13,037 bases of DNA, taken from positions 1 through 13,037 of the forward strand of contig CAZQIC010000128.1 of assembly GCA_964593555.1 (NCBI GenBank). The letters are read 5' to 3'. The notes below the pieces were generated by a model that was given only the letters and a program-made list of their open reading frames with translations, ran no database searches and was not told the DNA's origin. Of this stretch, positions 1-7,764 are shown one piece after another (position 1 is the stretch's first letter; every line of letters starts with the position of its first letter). Made by a program: the position numbers and the translations under genes. This DNA comes from CAZQIC01 sp964593555. Its GTDB lineage: Bacteria; Bacteroidota; Bacteroidia; JAFLBG01.

Positions 1-1120
1 CTTTGTCGGTGTGTACATGATGTTGATTGCCTCCCATAGTTTGCGAGATAATAAACGCTTCGGCATTTAAGCTTGTCCATTTCTCCGCGATCAATTGTTC
101 GCGAGTATAACCATTGCGAATTATTTTAAGATAGTTAAGTAAATAGATCGCAACACCTGTAAGTATTAAACCTCCTATGGTAAATGTTATTTCAGGGTGG
201 CCAAGGCTGTAATAATATTTAAATGTGAACACGGTAAAAAACAATGCGATCACCCCAATTCGTATCAGGGTTATATCCTTGTTTCGAACTCCTAGAAAAA
301 TATAGACAACAGGCACAAGCACAGTAAGGCTATAAAATACAATAGCAAAGGGGATGTCATGTCCTGCCTCAAGCATCATATTCATCATTTGTACACTCAG
401 TTCACGTACCACCAGGTAATTACCTCCTATATAAATAAAAAGCAAACTGAACACCTCAAGTATCTCTAAACAATTTCTCCAAAGGTATAACTCAGATTTT
501 TTTTTATTCTTTTTAGCAATAAAATATGTCCCAAGAAAAAAAACAATAAATGCGAATGGTATTAATTTTTCTGCCCAGCCACCTATTTCGGCAAGAATAT
601 AAAAAAGAAAAGAAGCCGCAGTCAGGATCGCAGCAACAGTTGTAACAAAATCAATATAACGTATAGCAGCAACCGAAAGTACCAGAAAGGAAACAATAAA
701 TGAGAAAGGAATATTACCGTCTGTCATACCAATGAATCCTCCAATAGTAAAACCAACCGAGTGATATAACAGCATTTCAGTAACTCCCGATTTATAATTT
801 TTCAGTTTCTTCACAAAAATAAGATCGAGTAAAACAAAGGAACCAATACCGTAAAGGATACACAATATAAAAATAGCATCTTCGACAATACTTATAAATG
901 GAATGGCCAGCAGTGCGGTTACTCCACACAGCGCAACAAATGCTGCAATGAAAAGAAGGATCCGGATAAAAATATTTGGTGAAAAAGAATCGCTTTTATA
1001 TGCCGCCTGGATATTTGTCCATTGTTCCTTTGTGATCATACCACTTTTACAATACTGCTTTGCTTTTCGCAAAACATTCAGGTTGTTGAGTGAATCAATA
1101 TTGTAGGCACAAATTTTCAT
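1..1120 (-). CDS. Multi-pass membrane protein, DUF2157/DUF4401-like, 3' end cut by window edge
   Basis: Open from the ATG at 1120 through to base 1 with no stop, about 373 codons. The C-terminus is outside the window. The start overlaps the stop of the upstream gene as ATGA, which supports this start and suggests translational coupling. The first 45 residues are soluble and contain a short helix-like stretch (GMITKEQWTNIQ) similar to the N-terminal segment of DUF2157 proteins. From about residue 50 there are eight or more hydrophobic segments (for example 51-75, 82-103, 121-150, 165-200, 221-238, 256-277, 285-300, 311-330). The visible end is polar and His/Gly-rich (GGNQHHVHTDK). No catalytic motif is visible. 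Proteins of this kind often occur as adjacent DUF2157/DUF4401 membrane pairs of unknown function, and this pair fits that pattern. The family assignment is by architecture only. Confidence 0.72.
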   Translation of the reverse strand, partial: MKICAYNIDSLNNLNVLRKAKQYCKSGMITKEQWTNIQAAYKSDSFSPNIFIRILLFIAAFVALCGVTALLAIPFISIVEDAIFILCILYGIGSFVLLDLIFVKKLKNYKSGVTEMLLYHSVGFTIGGFIGMTDGNIPFSFIVSFLVLSVAAIRYIDFVTTVAAILTAASFLFYILAEIGGWAEKLIPFAFIVFFLGTYFIAKKNKKKSELYLWRNCLEILEVFSLLFIYIGGNYLVVRELSVQMMNMMLEAGHDIPFAIVFYSLTVLVPVVYIFLGVRNKDITLIRIGVIALFFTVFTFKYYYSLGHPEITFTIGGLILTGVAIYLLNYLKIIRNGYTREQLIAEKWTSLNAEAFIISQTMGGNQHHVHTDK

Positions 1121-2088
1121 TCTTCTCTTTTAAAATAATTGCGATACTTTATAATAAAGAAAATAAACCCACCGCAAGACAATAATAGATAGTATGCCCA
1201 AAGTATTTCAGCTCCCGATGGAATTATAATGGTTAATAAATATGAAAATGCAATATAGCCAAAGACAACCCCATACACTAAAAACAGAAATGATTTTGCA
1301 ATATTTTTTGCATAATATATAATAGCGCCCGCCCCGGCCAATTGTAGTAACACACAGATCCAGACAGTGCTCCCTCGCATTGAAAAAAGTCCGATATCCG
1401 TACCAACAAAAAATAGTAAAGAACAATAATTAATATATGAAAACGTGAAGTGCGCTTTTATGTTCCTTCTTTCAAGGATTAAAGAAGTACATGCAAGTGC
1501 CAGGCCAAAAACAATAGCGATAATATAAAGATTGTTAGAAGCAAAAACATCGCTGCTGTACCAATTCTGAAATGAAATGCTCAATCCCCAGAACGAAGCA
1601 AATGCTGTAATGGCTAATGACAATACACCCAAATGATCTAAACGATATGCAATAAAAAAGAAAAAAACTGCTGTTACAAGAGTCATTGCTTCCACGTATT
1701 CTAAAATATTGAAAAGAAACTGCAGGTACCCCAAAACGGAGATAAAAAGCAAACAGCCCAATAACAATACATAATCAAAATAAGGCGATGGAGAATTCAA
1801 TTTAGCCCTGGAGTACCCTTCCTGTTTTTTAAAGGTGTAAACAAAACAAATAACACACAACGCCGCGATAAGAATTACACTTACAATATGCCCAATGCTG
1901 CCAATGTTTTCGTAAATAAGAATACCTATACCGGTACTCAGTAATAACACACCCAGGTACAATAGCGTTCTTAATTCATAAAATACGGATATGAGTTTAC
2001 CTGACTCAATAGCTTCCAGTTGCTGAAACTGCTTTTCATCAACAAGTTGCTTGTCGAAAAGTTGCTTATATGTGGGCTGGAAAGACAA
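1117..2088 (-). CDS. DUF2157-like integral membrane protein
   Basis: 323 aa. The N-terminal 35 residues are soluble and start-proximal (YKQLFDKQLVDEKQFQQLE), followed by about ten hydrophobic segments beginning near residue 40 (LLYLGVLLLSTGIGILIYENIG) and ending near residue 312. The tail is basic (KYRNYFKREE). A short N-terminal soluble helix pair leading into many membrane helices is the DUF2157 layout. Its function is unknown and no enzymatic motif is visible. Its stop overlaps the ATG of the next minus-strand membrane gene by ATGA, so the two are probably co-transcribed and may form a complex. It is transcribed divergently from the phosphatase operon starting at 2173. I am confident it is a real gene and moderately confident of the family. 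Confidence 0.8.
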   Translation of the reverse strand: MSFQPTYKQLFDKQLVDEKQFQQLEAIESGKLISVFYELRTLLYLGVLLLSTGIGILIYENIGSIGHIVSVILIAALCVICFVYTFKKQEGYSRAKLNSPSPYFDYVLLLGCLLFISVLGYLQFLFNILEYVEAMTLVTAVFFFFIAYRLDHLGVLSLAITAFASFWGLSISFQNWYSSDVFASNNLYIIAIVFGLALACTSLILERRNIKAHFTFSYINYCSLLFFVGTDIGLFSMRGSTVWICVLLQLAGAGAIIYYAKNIAKSFLFLVYGVVFGYIAFSYLLTIIIPSGAEILWAYYLLLSCGGFIFFIIKYRNYFKREE

Positions 2089-2172
2089 TTTATATCATTT
2101 TATACATATAAATATAACAGATATAAGTTTTGAAATTGTAAGAATGATACATTTTTATATCTTTATTATGTT
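2089..2172. promoter_or_regulatory. Divergent intergenic region, probable promoters both ways
   Basis: 84 bp, strongly AT-rich, between two divergent operons, so it must hold both promoters unless they lie inside genes. On the plus strand TATCTTTA (2158-2165) resembles the Bacteroidota -7 box TAnnTTTG, with TTTG at 2129-2132 as a poor, over-spaced -33 match. On the minus strand TATATTTA resembles a -7 box. Neither is a clean match. No Shine-Dalgarno sequence precedes the ATG at 2173. Confidence 0.4.
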
Positions 2173-3579
2173 ATGAATCCCCTAAGTAGATTTAAACAAT
2201 GGAATATAGGAGACGCATTGGCGAAAACCGATGATGTATTCGAAAAAGCCCGTATCGAATTAATTTTCGGATTCTCTGTTTTTCTTTCATTACTTTCTAC
2301 ACTTTTTTTTGGACAACTAATAGCAGGTCATTATACATATCACCTGTATAACAATATTTTTGGTTTCCTGGTAATGTTTCCTGTCTTCTATTATTTAAAG
2401 AAGAATGAAACCTATAAATCAGCAGTAGCATTTATGATTGGCCAATGTATCATATCCATTTCCAGTATGATCATACAGAATGGCCAACTTGATTTAACAG
2501 CTATGTTGTGGAGTATGTTACAAATCATGTTTAGCTTTTTTGTTCTGAACAAGGCATGGGGTTGGTTTACTTGCTTTTACATAGCTGTCCTTATGCTCGT
2601 ATGTTTGATTAATGATATGACAGCAAGAGCTATTTTTGATTTCCCTATTCCTCCTGATCAAATTCTTCCCCAGGCTGATTTATTTTCACTAGTCCCATTT
2701 GCTTTAAATGTTTATTTCATTTACAAATTCACCTCTGCAAATCAGGAGGCTGGAAAACAAATTGGAAAACAGAAATTATCCCTGATAAAAAGCAATGCAG
2801 AACTTGAAACACAAAAACGGGATTCAATAGCCAGTATTAATTATGCGCGCAGGATACAATACGCCGTACTTCCTCAGGAAGAAAATATTTACCGTAATAT
2901 TCCACTGTCGTTTATCATATATAAACCAAAAGATATTGTAAGCGGCGATTTTTATTGGTTCCACGAAATTGATAAGAATAATTATATCATAGCCTGCGGA
3001 GATTGTACTGGTCATGGAGTCCCTGGTGCATTAATGACGGTAATAGGAAGTAATTTATTAAACCAAGCTGTAATTGATAATAGAGTTGTTCAACCTGCCG
3101 CAATATTAAATGAACTGGACAGGCTTATTACCATTACACTTAAACAACAGCTGGAACACGAAAACTATGTTCAAGATGGAATGGACATGGCTTTACTAAG
3201 AGTTGACAAAGCAAAAAAAGAATTTGTATTTGCCAGTGCCAAACGCCCTGGAATACTTATAAGGAACAAGCAACTCGAAGAAATTAAAGGGAGCAAATTT
3301 GCCTTAGGCGGAATGACAAGCGACGGAAAAACATTTGGAGAAACCATTATCAATTATAGTGAAGGCGATATTATTTATCTATTCACAGATGGCTGCACAG
3401 ACCAGTTTGGCGGCGAAAAAGGAAAGAAATTTTCTATACGACAATTGCGCGAAGTACTTCTGAGTATGCATAGCAAAAAGCCGGGTGATCAAAAACAATT
3501 ATTAGAGGCAAAAATTGATAACTGGAAACAAAATCACGAACAAGTGGATGATATTTTATTAATTGGAATTAAGTTTTAG
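2173..3579 (+). CDS. Membrane-anchored PP2C/SpoIIE-type Ser/Thr phosphatase (first of three)
   Basis: 468 aa. It likely dephosphorylates a phosphoserine or phosphothreonine on a partner protein (in the RsbU family, an anti-anti-sigma factor) at the inner membrane. Residues 29-187 carry about six membrane helices with almost no loops, an uncharacterised sensor-like module. A coiled-coil linker (190-222) leads into the conserved INYARRIQYAVLP segment. The SpoIIE/PP2C domain spans about 225-468, with metal-binding motifs SGDFYW (D259), GDCTGHGVPG (D277), LFTDG (D406) and VDDILL (D459/D460), so it looks catalytically intact. It is the first gene of a five-gene operon and is followed one nucleotide later by a paralogue with a near-identical catalytic half. 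No histidine kinase, STAS protein or anti-sigma gene is nearby, so the substrate is unlinked and unknown. Confidence 0.9.
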   Translation: MNPLSRFKQWNIGDALAKTDDVFEKARIELIFGFSVFLSLLSTLFFGQLIAGHYTYHLYNNIFGFLVMFPVFYYLKKNETYKSAVAFMIGQCIISISSMIIQNGQLDLTAMLWSMLQIMFSFFVLNKAWGWFTCFYIAVLMLVCLINDMTARAIFDFPIPPDQILPQADLFSLVPFALNVYFIYKFTSANQEAGKQIGKQKLSLIKSNAELETQKRDSIASINYARRIQYAVLPQEENIYRNIPLSFIIYKPKDIVSGDFYWFHEIDKNNYIIACGDCTGHGVPGALMTVIGSNLLNQAVIDNRVVQPAAILNELDRLITITLKQQLEHENYVQDGMDMALLRVDKAKKEFVFASAKRPGILIRNKQLEEIKGSKFALGGMTSDGKTFGETIINYSEGDIIYLFTDGCTDQFGGEKGKKFSIRQLREVLLSMHSKKPGDQKQLLEAKIDNWKQNHEQVDDILLIGIKF

Positions 3580-3580
3580 T

Positions 3581-4867
3581 ATGAAAATAACTCCCGGTTT
3601 AAAAAGCGAACAATGGAAGTATATTTTCAGCATTTTCCCTTTCATTGATCTGCCGTTTAATATTCTTGCTATTTATCTTTCTAAAAATTGGATGGCTACG
3701 CTTTCTCTTGCTATTGCTTTTCCACTTATAGCTACAACTATTTTAAAGTTCTGTGAAAAAAGCAATGCTGAACCAGGGCCCTGGATATTGAGCATAAATG
3801 GCGCATTATGTATTCTATATTTTTATGTTTCAGGTCCAGGTTCTCCTACCTGGCTTTCCCTGATCAATGTGACAGTTGGAGCTTCATTCATGTTCAATAA
3901 TCCGAAAATTGGTCAATTTTCAATGGCCGTATTTTCACTTTTCACAGGATGGTTTTTTTATTATATGGGAGCGGATACTACTTATTCACTTATTATCGCA
4001 TTAACGCTCCTTGCTTTCGTAGTTCTATTCAGCAGAGCGTACGCATTTATGCAGCACCAACAAAATAAAATTGAGATAAAGAACAAAGAAGTTGAAGAAC
4101 AAAAAAAGGAAATTATCTCCAGTATTAATTATGCAAAAAGGATCCAGCAAGCAGTTTTACCACAAGAAGAAAATATTTACCGTAATATTCCGCTATCCTT
4201 TATTCTTTATAAACCAAAGGATATCGTGAGCGGTGATTTTTACTGGTTCCACGAAATTGACAGAGATAATTATATCATTGCCTGCGCCGATTGTACCGGC
4301 CATGGGGTACCCGGAGCCCTCATGACTGTAATTGGCAGCAACCTACTTAATCAAACAGTTATTGACAATAAATTATTAGATCCTTCTCAAATTCTGCTTG
4401 TGCTTGATAATCTTATTAACCAAACACTGAAACAGCAAAAAGAACACGAGCATATTGTCCAAGATGGCATGGACGTTTTCATTCTTAAGGTTGATAAACT
4501 AAATAAGGAATTTACATTTGCTTCTGCAAAAAGGCCAGCCATCTTTATAAGAAACAAGGAGATTATTGAATACAAAGGGAGCAAATATTCCTTAGGTGGT
4601 ACAACAACCGGAAGTAAAATTTTTAATGAGACGAAGGTGAAATTTCAGGAAGACGATATGATATACTTATTTACAGATGGCTGCACAGATCAGTTTGGCG
4701 GTGAAAAAGGAAAGAAATACTCAATACAACAATTACGTGAATTATTATTAAATATTCACATGAAAAAACCGGGAGATCAAAAACAATTGCTGGATAATGC
4801 AATTGAACACTGGAAAAGAAATCATGAACAGATAGATGATATGCTATTAATAGGAATTAAGTTTTAA
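3581..4867 (+). CDS. Membrane-anchored PP2C/SpoIIE-type Ser/Thr phosphatase (second of three)
   Basis: 428 aa from the ATG at 3581, one base after the TAG of the preceding gene. A TTG at 3563 in the same frame would add six residues but overlaps the upstream gene, so the ATG is preferred. Residues 12-152 contain about five or six membrane helices that look unrelated to those of the neighbouring phosphatases. A highly charged coiled coil follows (158-182, IEIKNKEVEEQKKEI). The SpoIIE-type phosphatase domain occupies 183-428, with D219 (SGDFYW), D237 (ADCTGHG), D366 (LFTDG) and D419/D420 (IDDMLL). The segment from AVLPQEENIYRNIPLSF to the C-terminal LLIGIKF is strikingly close to that of the upstream gene, as expected of a recent duplication or gene conversion. 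Predicted role: protein phosphatase output of a distinct membrane signal. Confidence 0.9.
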   Translation: MKITPGLKSEQWKYIFSIFPFIDLPFNILAIYLSKNWMATLSLAIAFPLIATTILKFCEKSNAEPGPWILSINGALCILYFYVSGPGSPTWLSLINVTVGASFMFNNPKIGQFSMAVFSLFTGWFFYYMGADTTYSLIIALTLLAFVVLFSRAYAFMQHQQNKIEIKNKEVEEQKKEIISSINYAKRIQQAVLPQEENIYRNIPLSFILYKPKDIVSGDFYWFHEIDRDNYIIACADCTGHGVPGALMTVIGSNLLNQTVIDNKLLDPSQILLVLDNLINQTLKQQKEHEHIVQDGMDVFILKVDKLNKEFTFASAKRPAIFIRNKEIIEYKGSKYSLGGTTTGSKIFNETKVKFQEDDMIYLFTDGCTDQFGGEKGKKYSIQQLRELLLNIHMKKPGDQKQLLDNAIEHWKRNHEQIDDMLLIGIKF

Positions 4868-4870
4868 TTT

Positions 4871-6286
4871 ATGTCCCAGAAAGAAACATTCATCACAAAA
4901 CTTATCTACCAAAAAGATAAAGCTGACCCTGAAAAATTCGAGAAAGGAAAATTTTTTGTTGGTTCAACAATCCTTTTTATTCTTCTTTGCCTAACTTCAA
5001 TACCATATTATGGTATATTTTTTCCCGAAGAAATTACAAAACACCCTGATCTGTTTCTTGTAAATATAATAGGAGCTTTTTTCATTTTTGCTCTTCTCTT
5101 TATTTATAGAAAATTTGGAGGCCGAATTTTTATAGTAAATGCTATAACCTTTCTTGGCTATGCGGGAAATTATGGGACATATTCATTTAATGGCGGAATA
5201 TTTTCACCGGATAATATGTGGGGAATAATTATTTCGTGCTGGGTATTCCTGGTCGCCAACAGGTTGAGTGGATTTATATGGATGATTGTATCCACAATAA
5301 CACTTATATTTTTTTATTACGCTGATTTAAACCAGCTACATGACTTCCAAGCTGATATAATGAAAGTTAACTCAGGTTATTATTTTTTAAATTATATTTT
5401 GGCCGCTCTTTTTCTGCTCGCAATTATTTCTCTCTACGAGTCAAGTAAGAGAAAATTTGTGAATGAATTAAAAGATTCAAAGACCGATCTTGAACTTCAT
5501 AGAAAAGAACTGGAAGCACAAAGAGAAGATATACTCGCAAGTATTAACTATGCTAAAAGAATTCAGCATGCTGTTTTACCAAATGAAGAAAATATTTATA
5601 GGAATATTCCTTTGTCATTTATTTTTTACAAACCAAAGGACATTGTAAGCGGTGATTTTTTCTGGTTCCATGAAATAGATCGTGACAATTACATTTATGT
5701 ATGTGCTGACTGCACCGGCCATGGTGTTCCAGGGGCCTTAATGACAGTTATAGGCAGTAACTTACTTACACAAATTGTAATTGAGAATAAAACACACCAA
5801 CCTTCACAAATACTTAACGAACTTGATAAGCGTTTAGCGTCAACCCTAAAACAGCAAAAAGAACATTACAAGCTGATACAGGACGGGATGGATGTGTCCG
5901 TCCTTAGTGTGGATAAATCAAAAAAACAGTTTACCTATACAGGTGCAAAACGTCCTGCGGTGTTAATTAAAAACAAGGAAATAACAGAGTTAAAAGGAAG
6001 CAAATTTTCTTTGGGTGGTTATAGTGCTGAAGAAAAAGTATTTGAGGAAATAAAAATAAACTACAATGAGGATGATGTAATTTATTTATTTACGGACGGG
6101 TATATTGATCAGTTCGGGGGGATTGAAAATAAAAAATACATGATAAAAAAATTGCGGGAATTACTTTTAAAGATCCATGTATTACCTATGCAGGAACAAA
6201 AACAAATACTGGAAAAAACTATTGTTGAATGGACAGGGAAGAATGATCAGACCGATAATATATTAGTAACAGGAATACGTTTTTAA
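4871..6286 (+). CDS. Membrane-anchored PP2C/SpoIIE-type Ser/Thr phosphatase (third of three)
   Basis: 471 aa, starting three bases after the previous stop. A polar N-terminus (1-28) precedes about six membrane helices (29-190), then a coiled coil (192-222) and the phosphatase domain (223-471). Catalytic motifs are SGDFFW (D262), ADCTGHGVPG (D280), LFTDG (D409) and TDNILV (D462). It is the most divergent of the three. The last motif reads DN instead of DD, which still matches the classical PP2C DN motif, and the segment after TDG is YIDQFGGIENKK rather than CTDQFGGEKGKK. Its membrane half again differs from those of its neighbours. Probably an active phosphatase with its own input and perhaps the same or a related target. 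It is co-transcribed with the two upstream paralogues. Confidence 0.9.
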   Translation: MSQKETFITKLIYQKDKADPEKFEKGKFFVGSTILFILLCLTSIPYYGIFFPEEITKHPDLFLVNIIGAFFIFALLFIYRKFGGRIFIVNAITFLGYAGNYGTYSFNGGIFSPDNMWGIIISCWVFLVANRLSGFIWMIVSTITLIFFYYADLNQLHDFQADIMKVNSGYYFLNYILAALFLLAIISLYESSKRKFVNELKDSKTDLELHRKELEAQREDILASINYAKRIQHAVLPNEENIYRNIPLSFIFYKPKDIVSGDFFWFHEIDRDNYIYVCADCTGHGVPGALMTVIGSNLLTQIVIENKTHQPSQILNELDKRLASTLKQQKEHYKLIQDGMDVSVLSVDKSKKQFTYTGAKRPAVLIKNKEITELKGSKFSLGGYSAEEKVFEEIKINYNEDDVIYLFTDGYIDQFGGIENKKYMIKKLRELLLKIHVLPMQEQKQILEKTIVEWTGKNDQTDNILVTGIRF

Positions 6287-6290
6287 ACCG

Positions 6291-6680
6291 ATGGATAATT
6301 ACTTACTTGCTCTTGGATGGTGGAACTTAATTGGTTCAGTAACTATGCTTGGATTTTTAAATGAATCTTTTGGAAAAAACATGCTCAACAAATGGACAAA
6401 AATTTTTAAGAAAGAATTTACGCTGGATCACTGGAGTCGATTTTGGTTATTATGGGCAATTAGTTTGAACATTTTTTTCGCGCTCATCAATATTTTTTCT
6501 GTTAAATGGGGATATGCGGAGGTAAAAATATTTTTGGTGTATTCTGACATTATCGCATATCTTGGATTTATGATCCTAAGTATATGGGGATTAAAAAACG
6601 GAAAATGTGATACCGGGATCTATAGTGTATTTTTTATTTTTTCCATCTGGATAACATGGGGTATCCTCGTTATAATATAG
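6291..6680 (+). CDS. Small four-helix membrane protein, function unknown
   Basis: 129 aa with four hydrophobic segments (about 5-25, 49-70, 80-100, 108-129), separated by a basic loop (KNMLNKWTKIFKKEFTLDHWSRFW) after the first. It is Trp-rich and has no recognised catalytic motif. It sits four bases after the third phosphatase gene and three bases before the lipoprotein gene, so it belongs to the same operon. A link to the phosphatases or to the lipoprotein is possible from position only. I do not recognise the family. Confidence 0.7.
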   Translation: MDNYLLALGWWNLIGSVTMLGFLNESFGKNMLNKWTKIFKKEFTLDHWSRFWLLWAISLNIFFALINIFSVKWGYAEVKIFLVYSDIIAYLGFMILSIWGLKNGKCDTGIYSVFFIFSIWITWGILVII

Positions 6681-6683
6681 CAA

Positions 6684-7646
6684 TTGAAATCATCACATTA
6701 CATTTATCTTTTTCTTTTTTTACTTGGCTGTAAACAGGTTCCGGAAAGTCAAGAGAATAAATTGCAACCGGATCAACCATATCCTTCGGGAAAAACTTAC
6801 CTGGTTGTGCTCGGAAATGCGCAGGATGGTGGATATCCACAGGTTGGCTGCAAAAAGCAATGCTGCAAATTATTCTGGGACGGTAAGGAGAAAAAAAGAA
6901 ATGTAAGCTGTTTGGGAATCGTAGATAAAATATCTCATAAAACCTGGATGTTTGACGCTACTCCTGATTTTATGGAACAGCACCGTGAATTGATACACAA
7001 CCAAAACGATAGTGATCTTTCACTCGGAGGAATTTTTCTTACACATGCGCACATTGGTCATTATACCGGTTTAATGGATTTAGGCCGGGAAGTAATGGGA
7101 ACAGACTCTATAAAAGTTTATGCGATGCCAAAGATGAAATCCTTTTTAGAAAACAATGGACCCTGGAGCCAGCTGGTTTCATTACACAACATTGCTTTAC
7201 AACAATTGACAAATGATTCCGCAATACAGATAAGCGATGAGATCAAAGTAACCCCGTTCCTTGTTCCTCACCGTGATGAATACTCAGAAACAGTTGGATA
7301 TAGAATAGAAAGTAAGAACAAAAAAATATTATTCATTCCAGATATTAATAAGTGGAATGTTTGGGAAAAAAGTATTGTTGATGAAGTAAAAAAGGTTGAT
7401 ATAGCATTTTTAGATGCCACTTTTTATAAGGATGGGGAAATAAAACGTAAAATGAGCGAGGTCCCCCACCCTTTCATAGAAGAAAGTATGAACCTTTTTG
7501 AAAACCTTTCTCCCGAAGAAAAAGCAAAAATTCATTTTATTCATTTTAATCATACCAACCCTGTTTTCAGGGATACTCCTGAACAAAAGGAAGTTGTTGG
7601 CAAAGGATTTCATATTGCCAATGAAGGGTTAGTTATAGATCTATAA
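6684..7646 (+). CDS. PqqB-like metallo-beta-lactamase-fold lipoprotein
   Basis: 320 aa. The start is TTG at 6684: an in-frame TAG (the stop of the preceding gene) lies just two codons upstream and no ATG gives the signal peptide. Residues 1-16 form a lipoprotein signal with lipobox LLGC (Cys16), so the protein should be anchored in the envelope. The body matches the PqqB-like branch of the metallo-beta-lactamase fold: VVLGNAQDGGYPQVGC (41-56), clustered Cys56/60/61, an LTHAHIGHYTGL metal motif (H121, H123, H126), H196, D220 or D244, and HFNHT (H290). The usual Asp of HxHxDH is replaced by Gly125. No other pqq genes are present, so a true role in PQQ synthesis is unlikely. A hydrolase or oxygenase acting on an unknown periplasmic substrate is inferred. 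Last gene of the operon. Confidence 0.85.
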   Translation: MKSSHYIYLFLFLLGCKQVPESQENKLQPDQPYPSGKTYLVVLGNAQDGGYPQVGCKKQCCKLFWDGKEKKRNVSCLGIVDKISHKTWMFDATPDFMEQHRELIHNQNDSDLSLGGIFLTHAHIGHYTGLMDLGREVMGTDSIKVYAMPKMKSFLENNGPWSQLVSLHNIALQQLTNDSAIQISDEIKVTPFLVPHRDEYSETVGYRIESKNKKILFIPDINKWNVWEKSIVDEVKKVDIAFLDATFYKDGEIKRKMSEVPHPFIEESMNLFENLSPEEKAKIHFIHFNHTNPVFRDTPEQKEVVGKGFHIANEGLVIDL

Positions 7647-7731
7647 ACCCCAATTTCAAAATAGAGTGCAAAACCCTTGAAAAGTACCAGTACTTCCGTT
7701 ATAAGTCCTAGTCTATATTTTTAAGTTGATT

Positions 7732-7739
7732 TAAATTTG
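7732..7739 (+). promoter_or_regulatory. Candidate Bacteroidota -7 box
   Basis: TAAATTTG is a perfect match to TAnnTTTG and lies 25 bp before the ATG at 7765, giving a predicted short leader. No convincing -33 TTTG is seen about 20 bp upstream, so this is half a promoter. The 118-bp gap after the phosphatase operon is where a separate promoter would be expected. Confidence 0.4.
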
Positions 7740-7764
7740 TTAATACCTATCAACATAAAATAAC

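Noticed and set aside
903..1106. A short plus-strand open frame opposite the first membrane gene.
   Set aside because: The minus strand is open across the entire 1-1120 interval and encodes a coherent membrane protein coupled to its neighbour.
3563..3580. TTG start at 3563 for the second phosphatase gene.
   Set aside because: It would overlap the upstream coding sequence, and the ATG at 3581 follows that gene's stop by one base, matching the spacing in the rest of the operon.
6684..7646. Calling the metallo-beta-lactamase gene pqqB.
   Set aside because: It has a lipoprotein signal, a changed metal motif and no neighbouring pqq genes, so only a PqqB-like fold is supported.
7682..7695. AAGTAC-CA-GTACTT as a terminator of the phosphatase operon.
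   Set aside because: The hairpin is short with a 2-nt loop, and no T tract follows. It may be a chance palindrome.
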